A stretch of 64,000 nt of DNA from CAIVAT01 sp037128705 (GTDB lineage Bacteria > Bacteroidota > Bacteroidia > Bacteroidales > FEN-979), in contig JBAXVX010000003.1 in assembly GCA_037128705.1 (NCBI GenBank), positions 147,273 to 211,272 on the forward strand, in the 5' to 3' direction. Of this stretch, positions 51,438-60,487 are shown piece by piece. The position numbers and the translations under genes were made by a program. The stretch's first letter is position 1; every line of letters begins with the position of its first letter. The notes below the pieces were generated by a model that made no database searches, was not told the DNA's origin, and saw only the letters and a list, made by a program, of their open reading frames with translations.

Positions 51438-52829
51438 TTAAAGTTCGACTGATTCACCATATTGCGGCAGGACTGGCTGTATTCCGTAACGCTGGCGGAT
51501 TATCCCGGCAAGGGGGATTCGTGATTTTTCTTCACCATGGGTCAGCACGACCCTGGGGCGGGCAGGAGCCAGCGCATTAAACCAGGCCAGCAAATCTGAC
51601 TGGCCTGCATGGGCGCTGAATCCCCCTAGTTTATGGATTTGTGCTCTGACGGCGATCCGCTCGCCAAAAATATTTACCGATTTATCACCCTCCACCAGTT
51701 TTCTTCCCAGGGTGCCCTCGGCCTGGTATCCCACAATGAGTACCGACGTTTCGGGTTTCCACAGGTTATGCCGCAAATGGTGTTTGATGCGGCCTGCATT
51801 GCACATTCCCGAGCCGGCAATGATCATGCATGGACCCCCGACGTCGTTGAGATGTCTTGATTCTTCAGCAGTTTGGGTCGGACGAATATATCCCTTGTCA
51901 AGATCCATTTCACCACTTCCGACGAATTCCTTCATCTCCTCATCAAACAATTCGGGGTGGCTCATGTAAATGCGGGTAGCCTCAATGGCCATCGGGCTGT
52001 CAATATAGATCGGAAAGCGCGGGAGTCCGCCTTTTCTGAAAGCCTGTTCGATGTAATACAGGATATCCTGCGTGCGCCCGATGGCAAAGGAGGGAACGAG
52101 GATCTTCCCTTTCGAATGCAGTGCATTCCTGATGATCACGATGGCCTCGTCGATGGTTTCCTGCAAAGGTTTATGGTCGCGATCTCCGTAAGTTGATTCC
52201 ATGATGACCATATCGGCCTCTTTAAACGGCTCGGAATCCCTGACGATGGGCATCCCGAGGGCGCCAAGGTCACCTGAGAAAATAACCGATTTTTCCCTTT
52301 TATTTTCTTCCACGATCAGTTTGAGGCTGCCCGATCCGAGAATATGGCCGGCCTCATCGACCACGATCTTCATTCCAGGGGCTACCGGACTGGGCTCATG
52401 GTAGGTGAGTGGTTTCATCTGGCTGATGGCTCCTTCCACGTCGGCTTCGTCAAAGGTCATTTCCACCTTGCTTTTTCCTTTTCTTACCAGCATGCGGTTC
52501 CATTTTTCAAGATCGCTGGTTTGAACCTTCAGGGAGTCGCGCAAAACGAGCGCTGCAAGATCCATTGTGGCGGGGGTTCCAAATATGGGGCCGTGGTAAC
52601 CCTGGCGAATGGCCAAAGGCAAACGGCCGCAATGGTCAAGATGGGCGTGCGTGAGCACAATGGCATCGAGGGTGTGGTAATTGACCGGGGGGGCGTTTTT
52701 GTTCAGGATCTCGGCATCTTTTCCGCCCTGGAACATTCCGCAATCGATCAGGATACGGGCAGTGGAGGTTTCGCAGTAATAGGCTGTGCCGGTAACCCCT
52801 CCGGCAGCGCCATAGAAAGTAATCTTCAT
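51438..52829 (-). CDS. Metallo-beta-lactamase/beta-CASP ribonuclease
   Basis: A 463-residue zinc enzyme of the RNA-processing MBL group (CPSF/Ysh1-like). The metal motif LTHAHLDHCG gives H61, H63, D65 and H66; DEAGHILGSGS and FSGDLG supply further ligands. The beta-CASP insertion has ESTYGDRDH, PSFAIGRTQDIL and SGMCNAGRI, and GYQAEGTLGR with the C-terminal HKLGGFSAHAGQ completes the motif set. It probably acts as an exo- or endonuclease on RNA in the cytoplasm. It is upstream of pyk with a nine-base gap. Confidence 0.92.
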   Translation of the reverse strand: MKITFYGAAGGVTGTAYYCETSTARILIDCGMFQGGKDAEILNKNAPPVNYHTLDAIVLTHAHLDHCGRLPLAIRQGYHGPIFGTPATMDLAALVLRDSLKVQTSDLEKWNRMLVRKGKSKVEMTFDEADVEGAISQMKPLTYHEPSPVAPGMKIVVDEAGHILGSGSLKLIVEENKREKSVIFSGDLGALGMPIVRDSEPFKEADMVIMESTYGDRDHKPLQETIDEAIVIIRNALHSKGKILVPSFAIGRTQDILYYIEQAFRKGGLPRFPIYIDSPMAIEATRIYMSHPELFDEEMKEFVGSGEMDLDKGYIRPTQTAEESRHLNDVGGPCMIIAGSGMCNAGRIKHHLRHNLWKPETSVLIVGYQAEGTLGRKLVEGDKSVNIFGERIAVRAQIHKLGGFSAHAGQSDLLAWFNALAPARPRVVLTHGEEKSRIPLAGIIRQRYGIQPVLPQYGESVEL

Positions 52830-52855
52830 GAGTTCTTTGCTTAGGTGTTATATAG

Positions 52856-52863
52856 CAAAGTTA
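52856..52863 (-). promoter_or_regulatory. -7 box TAACTTTG before the MBL ribonuclease-pyk operon
   Basis: Minus-strand TAACTTTG (plus CAAAGTTA) 27 bases before the ATG at 52829. No TTTG is found 19-20 bases upstream. Confidence 0.4.
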
Positions 52864-52880
52864 GCGATTAATTGATCCGG

Positions 52881-54038
52881 TCAGAAAATCAGTCTTACCC
52901 TGGCCCCGGTTGGTTGATTTTTCATGATCTCGATCTTTGCCTGGTGAGCATCCATGATCAGTTTGACCAGAGCCAATCCCAGTCCTGTCGTCTGATCCAC
53001 ATGTTTTTCACCAACAGCAAATAATTTGAAAAGCTGATTCAATGACCTTTCACTAAAGCCAGGTCCCTCATCAATTATTTCTATGAAAAGGTTTTCAACA
53101 GCATAAACCCGGATGATGAGCGTGCCTTCCACGGGGGAAAATTTAACCGAATTGTCAAGAATCGATTCGAAACAGGATAGAAGCAACGTCTTATTGCCAT
53201 GCATGCTGATGTTCTGATCAAATCCCTGCAGGTTCAGTTTGATTTTTTTCGCAAGGATCTTATCCTGTAACCTGGCGAGGCCGGTTTTAAACAGGTCATC
53301 GATAAATACCAGTTCATCGGAAACCGGCTGGTTATTCGCAAGCAACGCGGTTATCTGCAACACCACCATCAGGAATTTTTCAAGTCTCACCGATGCAGTA
53401 TCAATATACCGCACCATTTCATATATCTGCGCTGAGGATGGTTCATTTTTCAGGAGATCAGTAAATCCAAGAATGGCATTCAGGGGTGTACGGATCTCGT
53501 GATTGATCATGCGTAAAAATTCATTTTTGGCATGGTCAAGCGATTGAAGGTCGTGCAGTGCTTTTGAAAGTTTTGCATGTGATTCTCTCAGGGCAAGGGT
53601 GCGCTCTTCCACTTTTTGTTCCAGCCAGCGATTGATCTCCTTCTGCTGTTCCCGGTGACGCTTCAGTTCAGCATGTGTTGTTACCCTGGCGATCAATTCA
53701 TCACTCCGGAAGGGTTTGGAGAGGTAATCCAGTCCCCCGCATTTGAACGCCTGTGTGATGCTTTCAACCTCGGTTTTTGCAGTCAGGAAAATGACCGGGA
53801 GGTTCAGGTTTTTCTCCTCCTGTTTTATCCGTGAGCAGGTTTCAAATCCATCCATTCCCGGCATCATGATATCCATCAACACCACATCATAGTTTTTCTC
53901 ACTGATCAAGTTCAGGGCCTCCTGTCCTGAATTGGCCGAATCGACCTTGAAATGGTCGGAAGAAAGGATGGCCGGGATAATCATCAGATTTCTGGGATTA
54001 TCGTCGACCGCTAAAATTCTGTACACGCCTGAATTCAT
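52881..54038 (-). CDS. Response regulator-histidine kinase fusion (REC-HisKA-HATPase)
   Basis: A 385-residue soluble hybrid. The receiver domain (7-120) has DDN at 12-14, the phospho-acceptor D56 (VVLMDIMMPG) and K108 (YLSKPFRSDE). A coiled coil (about 122-168) leads to HisKA with H180 in MINHEIRTPLNAI and HATPase with ILDNSVKF, DEGPGF and TGLGLALVKL. With the receiver N-terminal and no membrane or sensor domain it probably acts inside a phosphorelay, receiving phosphate and controlling its own kinase. The output partner is unknown; a nearby regulator is absent. A minus-strand TACGTTTG box lies at 54088-54095, with TTTG 16 bases further up. Confidence 0.93.
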   Translation of the reverse strand: MNSGVYRILAVDDNPRNLMIIPAILSSDHFKVDSANSGQEALNLISEKNYDVVLMDIMMPGMDGFETCSRIKQEEKNLNLPVIFLTAKTEVESITQAFKCGGLDYLSKPFRSDELIARVTTHAELKRHREQQKEINRWLEQKVEERTLALRESHAKLSKALHDLQSLDHAKNEFLRMINHEIRTPLNAILGFTDLLKNEPSSAQIYEMVRYIDTASVRLEKFLMVVLQITALLANNQPVSDELVFIDDLFKTGLARLQDKILAKKIKLNLQGFDQNISMHGNKTLLLSCFESILDNSVKFSPVEGTLIIRVYAVENLFIEIIDEGPGFSERSLNQLFKLFAVGEKHVDQTTGLGLALVKLIMDAHQAKIEIMKNQPTGARVRLIF

Positions 54039-54152
54039 GAGATGTGAAATTGAACGGCCAAGATGCCCAAAAAATCAGTCAACGCTTCAAACGTAAAGGA
54101 TGAGTTGTAAACAAATGATTGTGAATAAACCCGGGAAAATATATATCAGGAA

Positions 54153-55454
54153 TTATAACCCGGCAACCAGCAACTTAAGATGCGTTTCGGAGACCTTCAT
54201 GCTGAATTCGAAACTGCACAAACGGGCAAGCGAGTTGGCGTAACTCTCCTGCGCCTGGCGAACCTCCAAGGAGGTTGTCTGACCAAGCCGCAGCCGCTCC
54301 AGGGATATCTTCAGGTTCTCTTTTGCCAGGGAGAGGTTGTCTCTTTCGATTGCCAGGAGCGATTTCTGGTCATCAAACTCTGTTAAAGCCGATTTAAGCT
54401 GGGTATTTACATTCAGTTTAACATAGTCGAGGTTATACTGTGAAGATTCCAGCTGGATCCTGGCGGTCTTCACCTGTCGAAGAACATTTCCTGCCTGATA
54501 AATCGGGATGCTCAGGCTGCCGCCCACCAGGGGTCCGTAAGCCCGGTTCGTCAAAACATTCGAAGCGCTGTTGTTGTTGATCTGGTAATTATAGGATGCG
54601 ATAAAGTTCAGTTTCGGCAACCGGTATGTCTTGAATTCCCCCAGGCTTAGCTTTGCAATATCAACCTGTTTCTGAGAGGTAAGCACCTTGGTGTTATTGG
54701 TGTAAAGAATACTCATCAGGTCAGCTGCATTGGGCTCATAATTCAGGGGGATGGTATCCGCCACATCAAAATCGGTATCCGGATCTCGGGAAAGAATCTG
54801 GTTGAGCGACCGTTTTGCGTTCCGTATGCTGTTCATCTGGTTTATCTCAGCCTCCCGGTTCACATTCAGGTCGATCTTTGCCTGAAGGAGATCGTTTTTA
54901 TTCCCCATGCCGGTCTCATAGGCCTTCTGAAGCAGCTTGACTCGTTCGAGGCTGTAGGCCATTACATCACGGATAGCCAGCAATTGCTGTTTTTGGAGGA
55001 CCACCTGGTAAAATGCAACCGTAACATTATAAACTGTTTGCATCACCATGTCCTTGAATTGAATTTCCCCCAGCCTTTCAACCTCAAGCAGTTTGTGTTT
55101 GGTAATGAACATTTTGGTTCCGTCAAAAAGGGTCCAGTTCAGAACGGCCCCTGCACTGAATGCATTGGTGGTGCCGGCCGATGAGGTGATCACGGTTCCG
55201 GTCGACATGTTCAGGTAAACATTGTTCACCGAATAATTGTCGGCGCCATTCACCGAGAGAACTGGCAGCATCCCGGCATTACCCATCGTGTTGTTGATCT
55301 TTGCAATATCTGCATTGTTCCTGGCGATGGAAACATCGTAATTGTTTTTCAGGGCAATTCCTACGGCATCTTCCACGCTGAGCATATTCTGTCCAACGAT
55401 TCCTGTTGCGGAAAGCATGACAGCAATCAGAAGATATAACTTTTTATTCATCAT
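54153..55454 (-). CDS. TolC-family outer-membrane efflux protein
   Basis: A 433-residue outer-membrane channel. The signal peptide (about 4-21, ending GIVGQ) is followed by the two TolC repeats: LSVEDAVGIALKNNYDVSIARNN opens the first, and long amphipathic helices rich in Q, N, L and A (LLQKAYETGMGNKNDLLQAKIDL, SLERLRLGQTTSLEVRQAQESYANS) alternate with short strands. It is the last gene of the MFP-RND-TolC operon, overlapping the RND gene by 11 bases. It should complete a tripartite pump across both membranes. Confidence 0.93.
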   Translation of the reverse strand: MMNKKLYLLIAVMLSATGIVGQNMLSVEDAVGIALKNNYDVSIARNNADIAKINNTMGNAGMLPVLSVNGADNYSVNNVYLNMSTGTVITSSAGTTNAFSAGAVLNWTLFDGTKMFITKHKLLEVERLGEIQFKDMVMQTVYNVTVAFYQVVLQKQQLLAIRDVMAYSLERVKLLQKAYETGMGNKNDLLQAKIDLNVNREAEINQMNSIRNAKRSLNQILSRDPDTDFDVADTIPLNYEPNAADLMSILYTNNTKVLTSQKQVDIAKLSLGEFKTYRLPKLNFIASYNYQINNNSASNVLTNRAYGPLVGGSLSIPIYQAGNVLRQVKTARIQLESSQYNLDYVKLNVNTQLKSALTEFDDQKSLLAIERDNLSLAKENLKISLERLRLGQTTSLEVRQAQESYANSLARLCSFEFSMKVSETHLKLLVAGL

Positions 55455-58400
55455 GACCTTCAGAGTAATCAGGAATTTGCTCTCTTTTGCCCGACATCAT
55501 GACATACATGGACGGAATCACAAAGAGGGTGAGTATCAATGAAAAGAGGAGCCCGCCAACCACGACGATCCCCAGCGGGGTGCGGCTTTGGGCACCGGCG
55601 CCCAGGGCCAGGGCAATGGGCATGGCGCCAAATATCGTCGCCAGGGAGGTCATCAGGATGGGCCGCAGCCGAGCAGCCGCAGCCTCAAAGGCCGCCTCGG
55701 TTTTCGAAAGCCCCTGCTTTCTCTTCTGGTTGGCAAATTCAACGATCAGGATCCCGTTCTTGGTGACCAATCCAACCAGCATGATCATGCCGATCTCGGA
55801 AAAAATGTTCAGGGTGCTCCCGAATATGAAAAGAGAGAGCAGGGCTCCCGTGACCGCCAGGGGCACGGTGATCATGATAATCAGCGGATCGATGAAACTT
55901 TCGAACTGAGCCGACAGGATGAGATAGATCAGCACCAGCGCCAGGACAAACGCAAATGAGGTATTTGAACTGCTCTCGGCAAAGTCGCGCGAGGGGCCGA
56001 GAAGGCCTGTACTGAAGGAATCGTCGAGGGTCTCTTTTGCGATCCGCTGCATGGTCGCGATCCCTTCCCCGAGGGTCTTGCCCTGGGCAAGGGAGGCAGA
56101 AATGGTGGCCGACTTATACCTGTTAAAATGAAAAAGGGTGGGAGGTTCACTGCTCTCTTCCATCTTTATCAGGTTATCAAGCTGGATCAGCTGACCATTG
56201 TTGGTCCGCACATACATGGAGGCTATATCAGCAGGCTTGTTCCTGTTTTCACGGTCAAACTGGCCGATCACAAAATATTGCTTTTCGTTCCGAAGGAAAT
56301 AGCCATACCTTTTCCCGCTCAGGGCAAACTGAAGCGTGTTGGAAATGTCAATCGCATTAACCCCCAGGTCGGTGGCCTTCATCCGGTCGACCAGGATGTT
56401 GATCTCGGGTTTGTTGAATTTCAGGTTTACATCCACATTCCCAAAAGTAGGATCCTTGCGGGCCAGGTCAAGAAACTGCGGAACGACCTTCTTCAGCTTG
56501 TCGAAATCTAGATTTTGCAGAACAAACTGTACGGGCAGCTGCGATCCGGCAGAGAGGGAGGTTGAAATGGTCTGCTCCTGGTTGGGGATGATCCTCGCTT
56601 CAGGAAAACCCTTGTATATTTTAACCAGCCGGTCATACACCTGCTGCTGGGTGGCCTTTCGCTCACCCGGTTCGACCAGGAATATGTTCATGTTCCCGAT
56701 GTTCGATGAAGTACTGCCACCTGCCCCAACGCGGGCAAAAATCAAACGGGCTTCAGGAATCTTTGCCTGAAGGGTGTCTGAAATACGGCCGACCAGTTTT
56801 TCCATGTAATCAAAATCGGTTCCTTCGGGAGCAGTGACGGAGGTGCGTAAAATACTGTGGTCTTCAAGCGGTGCCAGCTCCGATTTAAGGGACCGGAACA
56901 ATACAACAACCAAAACCAGGCACACGCCCAGGATGGCCAGGCTTATCCATTTACGCTGAATGAATTTTGAGAGCAGCCTCCGGTATTGCTTGTCCATCCC
57001 GGCAAAGAAAGGTTCAGTGACCTGGTAGAATTTCAGTGACTTGATATCCCTTTTGCCCATCTTCACATTCAGTACCGGGGTCAGGGTTAATGAAACAAGC
57101 GCCGAGATCAGCACGGCACCGGCCAGTACAATCCCGAATTCACGGAAAAGCCTTCCTGTAAATCCCTGAAGGAAGATCACCGGAATGAAAACGATGGCCA
57201 GGGTAATCGAGGTGGAGACCACGGCGAAAAGAATTTCGCGGGTACCGGCAAAGGCTGCCTGGTAACGGTCCATCCCCTGTTCAATTTTTTTATAGATGTT
57301 TTCAGTGACCACGATGCCATCGTCTACCACCAGGCCGGTCGCCAGCACAATGGCCAGCAGGGTCAGCACATTCACCGAAAATCCAAAAAGATACATCAAA
57401 AAGAAGGAGCCAATCAGGGAGACCGGGATATCAATCAAAGGCCGGAGGGCGATCACGGTATTCCTGAAAAAGAGGAATACGATCAGCACCACCAGGGAGA
57501 TGGCAATCAGAATGGTTTCAGCCACATCTGTAACCGACTGCCGCATGAACTTTGTTTTATCATAACCCACATCCAGTTTCATGCCCGGCGGCAGATTTTT
57601 CTTGATCTCTGCAAACCGCTTGAAGAATTCATTGGCAATGGCGATGTCGTTGGCCCCGGGTAGTGGTATCAGCGCCAGCGAGATTCCGCTTGCACCGTTC
57701 AGTTTTACACTGGTTTCCTCAACCTCAGCACCCAAAACTGCCTCCCCGATATCGCTTAGTCTGATAACAGCATCGTTGGTCTGGCGGATGATCATGTTGT
57801 TGAAATCATCTTCGGTGGTCAGTCTCCCGAATGTTTTCACGATCAGCTCGGTCGAATTTCCCCTTACCTTGCCTCCCGGAAGATCGACATTCTCCTTCAA
57901 AAGGGCAATGTTGATATCCTCTGCAGTGAGATTGTAGGCCGCCATTTTCTTGGGGTTCAGCCATAGCCGCATGGCTGGTCTTTTCTGTCCGTAGAGATTC
58001 ACTGCACTCACGCCAGATATGGTCTGGAGCTTCTCCTGCAGCACATTTTCTGCATAATCGCTGAGCTGCATTGGATTCAGGAGCGTACTCTGAACAGCCA
58101 CCGTGATGATCGGATCGCTGTTGGCATCGGCCTTGGTCACCACAGGCGGAGCATCCAGGTCCTGGGGCAGGTTATGCGTGGCCTGGCTGGTTTTGTCGCG
58201 AACATCGTTGGCCGCTTTTTCCAGGTCGGCGCCAACATTGAATTCCACCGTGATGTTGCTGGATCCTGTCGAGGAGGAGGAGGAGATGGACCGCACCCCT
58301 TCAATTCCATTGATGGCTTTTTCGAGGGGTTCGGTGATCTGTGATTCAATGATGTCGGCATTGGCACCGGAATAGGAGGTCTGGACATTGATCGTGGGAG

Positions 58401-58524
58401 GGTCGATGGCCGGATATAGCCTGATGCCCAGGTAGGAGAATCCCACAAAACCAAAAAGCACGATGATCAGGGCCAATACAATGGAGGCGACGGGCCGCTT
58501 TATTGCGAAATCGGAAATGGTCAT
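55444..58524 (-). CDS. RND efflux transporter permease (AcrB/HAE1-like)
   Basis: A 1026-residue inner-membrane proton antiporter. It begins MTISDFAIKRPVASIV, the usual cytoplasmic cue and first helix. Two large periplasmic loops alternate with two sets of helices. IDIPVSLIGSFFLMYLFGFSVNVLTLLAIVLATGLVVDDGIVV is the helix 4 region with the proton-relay aspartates (DD). LSAQFESFIDPLIIM and GLVTKNGILIVEFANQKRKQG mark the second half. It is full length. The pump type (hydrophobic drug or toxic compound exporter) is clear from the DD pair, the substrates are not. It lies five bases after the adaptor gene. Confidence 0.96.
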   Translation of the reverse strand: MTISDFAIKRPVASIVLALIIVLFGFVGFSYLGIRLYPAIDPPTINVQTSYSGANADIIESQITEPLEKAINGIEGVRSISSSSSTGSSNITVEFNVGADLEKAANDVRDKTSQATHNLPQDLDAPPVVTKADANSDPIITVAVQSTLLNPMQLSDYAENVLQEKLQTISGVSAVNLYGQKRPAMRLWLNPKKMAAYNLTAEDINIALLKENVDLPGGKVRGNSTELIVKTFGRLTTEDDFNNMIIRQTNDAVIRLSDIGEAVLGAEVEETSVKLNGASGISLALIPLPGANDIAIANEFFKRFAEIKKNLPPGMKLDVGYDKTKFMRQSVTDVAETILIAISLVVLIVFLFFRNTVIALRPLIDIPVSLIGSFFLMYLFGFSVNVLTLLAIVLATGLVVDDGIVVTENIYKKIEQGMDRYQAAFAGTREILFAVVSTSITLAIVFIPVIFLQGFTGRLFREFGIVLAGAVLISALVSLTLTPVLNVKMGKRDIKSLKFYQVTEPFFAGMDKQYRRLLSKFIQRKWISLAILGVCLVLVVVLFRSLKSELAPLEDHSILRTSVTAPEGTDFDYMEKLVGRISDTLQAKIPEARLIFARVGAGGSTSSNIGNMNIFLVEPGERKATQQQVYDRLVKIYKGFPEARIIPNQEQTISTSLSAGSQLPVQFVLQNLDFDKLKKVVPQFLDLARKDPTFGNVDVNLKFNKPEINILVDRMKATDLGVNAIDISNTLQFALSGKRYGYFLRNEKQYFVIGQFDRENRNKPADIASMYVRTNNGQLIQLDNLIKMEESSEPPTLFHFNRYKSATISASLAQGKTLGEGIATMQRIAKETLDDSFSTGLLGPSRDFAESSSNTSFAFVLALVLIYLILSAQFESFIDPLIIMITVPLAVTGALLSLFIFGSTLNIFSEIGMIMLVGLVTKNGILIVEFANQKRKQGLSKTEAAFEAAAARLRPILMTSLATIFGAMPIALALGAGAQSRTPLGIVVVGGLLFSLILTLFVIPSMYVMMSGKREQIPDYSEGHDE

Positions 58525-58529
58525 ACGAC

Positions 58530-59573
58530 TTATTTTATTTTCGCAAATTTCAATTCCATATCAGGCTTGATGAAGAGGATTCCTGTGGTAACCACGAGAT
58601 CGCCTGCAGTCAGCCCCTTTACGACTTCAATCATCTCAGCCTTTCTTACGCCGGTTTGGATGGGGACAAATTTGGCTTTTCCTCCCCTGGAAACAATCAC
58701 GCTTTTGTTTCTCTCCTTCATGATGATGGCCTGTGTCGGGATCATCAGCGCATCGCGGTTTTCGTTCAGCCTGAGCTCGACATTGGCATAGGCACCCGGG
58801 GTAAGCGAAGGTGCATGGGTAGTTACCACCGCCCTGGCCCGGAGGTTACGTGTGTTAAGTTCAATTCCCTCCTCTGTGGCCATGACCGTGGCCTCGTATT
58901 TTGTATCGTCGCCCTCAACTGTGAATTTCACCTTAGTCCCGCTATGGATCCTGGAGCTGTATTTGCCCGGAACTGCAAAATCGAGTTTTAGTTTGTCCGA
59001 TTCCCGGATGGTGGCCAGTGGCGTTGATTGCGTAACCTGCGCGCCAACACTGACGTTCCTTAAACCAATCACGCCGTCATATGGGGCCAGTACTGCTGTT
59101 TTTGATATCTGTGCATTCAACAGATCGATATCATCCTGGATGGATTCAACCTGCAGCGATTGCTGGTCATACTCCACCTGGCTCATGCCATCCGCTTTGA
59201 GCAGTTCCGACTGGCGATCCAGGATTTTTTTGCCGATGGCATACTGGGTTTGTGCCTTTTTAAGCTGGGCCTGGAGATCTCCGTCAAAAATTTTCACCAG
59301 CATGGTCCCCTTCTTTACAAACTGTCCTTCAGGGAGATTGAGCATCACGATGCGCCCGGGCATTTCGGGCATCAGCGTTGTCTCTTCAAAGGGCAGCAGG
59401 GTGCCTGAAACCCCGATGGTCTCATCAACCCCTGTCGGGAGGACAATATACCCTTCAATGAAGGAGATGGCCGGGGTATCCTTCGTTTCCTTGGTCTTTT
59501 TATTCCCTGAACAGGAAATCCCGCCAAGAACAAGAAGGACCAGAATTAAATTCAGCGTGGTTTTATTATTCAT
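58530..59573 (-). CDS. RND efflux periplasmic adaptor subunit (lipoprotein)
   Basis: A 347-residue membrane-fusion protein that links the RND pump and the TolC channel. Starting at ATG 59573 it is a lipoprotein, with C21 in GGISC. A first lipoyl half (MLNLPEGQFVKKGTMLVKI), a helical hairpin (about 100-160) and the second lipoyl half (TAVLAPYDGVIGLRNVSVGAQV) follow, then the beta-barrel and the membrane-proximal domain (QAIIMKERNKSVIV). A longer open frame to 59630 would add 19 residues without a signal character. A 12-base palindrome lies 63 bases upstream. Confidence 0.94.
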   Translation of the reverse strand: MNNKTTLNLILVLLVLGGISCSGNKKTKETKDTPAISFIEGYIVLPTGVDETIGVSGTLLPFEETTLMPEMPGRIVMLNLPEGQFVKKGTMLVKIFDGDLQAQLKKAQTQYAIGKKILDRQSELLKADGMSQVEYDQQSLQVESIQDDIDLLNAQISKTAVLAPYDGVIGLRNVSVGAQVTQSTPLATIRESDKLKLDFAVPGKYSSRIHSGTKVKFTVEGDDTKYEATVMATEEGIELNTRNLRARAVVTTHAPSLTPGAYANVELRLNENRDALMIPTQAIIMKERNKSVIVSRGGKAKFVPIQTGVRKAEMIEVVKGLTAGDLVVTTGILFIKPDMELKFAKIK

Positions 59574-59635
59574 ACAATTCAGAAAACTGTTCAAGATTGA
59601 TTTGTTGTTGCGCGAAATTAAATATTTCATTACGA

Positions 59636-59647
59636 TTATCCGGATAA
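59636..59647. promoter_or_regulatory. 12-bp perfect palindrome upstream of the efflux operon
   Basis: TTATCCGGATAA reads the same on both strands and lies 63 bases before the adaptor ATG. A repressor such as a TetR or MarR protein could bind it, but no such gene is in the window and no clear promoter is identified, so this is tentative. Confidence 0.3.
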
Positions 59648-59721
59648 ATTCGACTTAAAAAACATATTTGATGATGAGTGCTTTTTTTTTGCCGACTACC
59701 TGCCCTTTTTCGCAGAAACAT

Positions 59722-59747
59722 AAAAAAAAACCACCGCTGACGGTGGT
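59722..59747 (-). terminator. Rho-independent terminator after tRNA-Val
   Basis: The seven-pair stem ACCACCG / CGGTGGT with loop CTGA (59730-59747) is followed, on the minus strand, by nine T residues (A run 59722-59730 on the plus strand). It lies 40 bases downstream of the tRNA. Confidence 0.9.
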
Positions 59748-59786
59748 CTCTTCATTGATTTTGCTTGATTTTTCTGAAATCTGCTG

Positions 59787-59861
59787 TGGGATTTGAGGGA
59801 TTCGAACCCACGACCCCCGCCCTGTCAAGGCGATGCTCTAAACCAACTGAGCTAAAATCCC
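59787..59861 (-). tRNA. tRNA-Val (anticodon GAC)
   Basis: A 75-base cloverleaf on the minus strand. The acceptor stem GGGATTT pairs with AAATCCC with discriminator A; the D-arm is AGCTCAGTTGG; the anticodon stem TCGCC/GGCGG encloses loop TTGACAG with anticodon GAC; the T-arm carries GGTTCGAATCC. CCA is not encoded. It has its own -7 box (59871-59878) and terminator (59722-59747). Confidence 0.95.
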
Positions 59862-59870
59862 ATTGGTTTG

Positions 59871-59878
59871 CAAAGATA
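59871..59878 (-). promoter_or_regulatory. -7 box TATCTTTG of tRNA-Val
   Basis: Minus-strand TATCTTTG (plus CAAAGATA) ends ten bases before the mature tRNA 5' end, placing the transcription start only a few bases upstream of it. The heptamer array occupies the -33 area. Confidence 0.55.
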
Positions 59879-59890
59879 TTATTTTTTTTG

Positions 59891-59935
59891 TCACGCGTCA
59901 TGCGTCACGCGTCACGATTTTTTGTCACGTGTCAC
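59891..59935 (-). repeat. Heptamer array spanning the stop codon of the flavin reductase-like gene
   Basis: On the minus strand the units are GTGACAC, GTGACAA (then six bases AAAATC), GTGACGC, GTGACGC, ATGACGC and GTGACAA. The gene's own TGA stop (59932-59934) is part of the first unit. TGA recurs every seven bases and so in several frames. Confidence 0.7.
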
Positions 59936-60432
59936 TTTTTTCGGTAAATCCCCAGAATTTCCCCGTAATACACCATGTGAAAATCTTTCAGTGGATAATA
60001 CCTTTTGACAATGGCCGGATCGAGGGTGCATGGATCGAGCAGATGCTTGTGCACAATGCGGCATTCAAAGTGGATGGTTGATTCTGCAATTAAAAAGGAA
60101 TCGGCCGTTGTACAACGCTCGATGGTGAAATTGCAGACTTCAATTTTGTTCACATCCCGCCCCGATTTACTCCCGCAGATGTTAAGTTGCTTAAGATACT
60201 CATCCGGCAAAACACATACGGAAAAGTCCTTCACCGATTCCATCAGGCTGAAGGTATGGCGCACCGGCCGAACCATGACTGTCATAATTTGCTTGTGCCA
60301 AATGTGGCCAACGGTACCCCATCCGATGGTCATCGGGTTCGGGGGATCACCCGCAACAAGCAATATTCCGTTGCCGTCCAGTTTATCGAGCGTTTCCTTT
60401 AATACATCGAATAATTCAACCTGATTTCGCAT
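59932..60432 (-). CDS. Flavin reductase-like domain protein
   Basis: A 166-residue FMN-binding split-barrel protein. PNPMTIGWGTVGHIWHKQIMTVMVRPVRHTF (residues about 31-61) is the typical flavin-binding start, with FSVCVLPDEYLKQL and CGSKSGRDVNK following, and FECRIVHKHL late. It probably binds FMN and reduces a substrate or flavin with NAD(P)H; the partner is unknown. It diverges from the DPP-IV gene, each with a TAnnTTTG box in the 55-base gap. The gene ends inside a heptamer array. Confidence 0.85.
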   Translation of the reverse strand: MRNQVELFDVLKETLDKLDGNGILLVAGDPPNPMTIGWGTVGHIWHKQIMTVMVRPVRHTFSLMESVKDFSVCVLPDEYLKQLNICGSKSGRDVNKIEVCNFTIERCTTADSFLIAESTIHFECRIVHKHLLDPCTLDPAIVKRYYPLKDFHMVYYGEILGIYRKK

Positions 60433-60439
60433 TATTACC

Positions 60440-60460
60440 TATTTTTGACCTTCAAAATTA
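60440..60460. promoter_or_regulatory. Divergent -7 boxes between flavin reductase-like and DPP-IV genes
   Basis: Plus-strand TATTTTTG (60440-60447) faces DPP-IV at 60488, and minus-strand TAATTTTG (60453-60460) faces the flavin reductase-like gene at 60432. The boxes point towards each other's upstream region, so the two promoters overlap and may compete. No -33 elements are evident. Confidence 0.45.
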
Positions 60461-60487
60461 ATCCTATTCACCAATTCTGCATCATTT

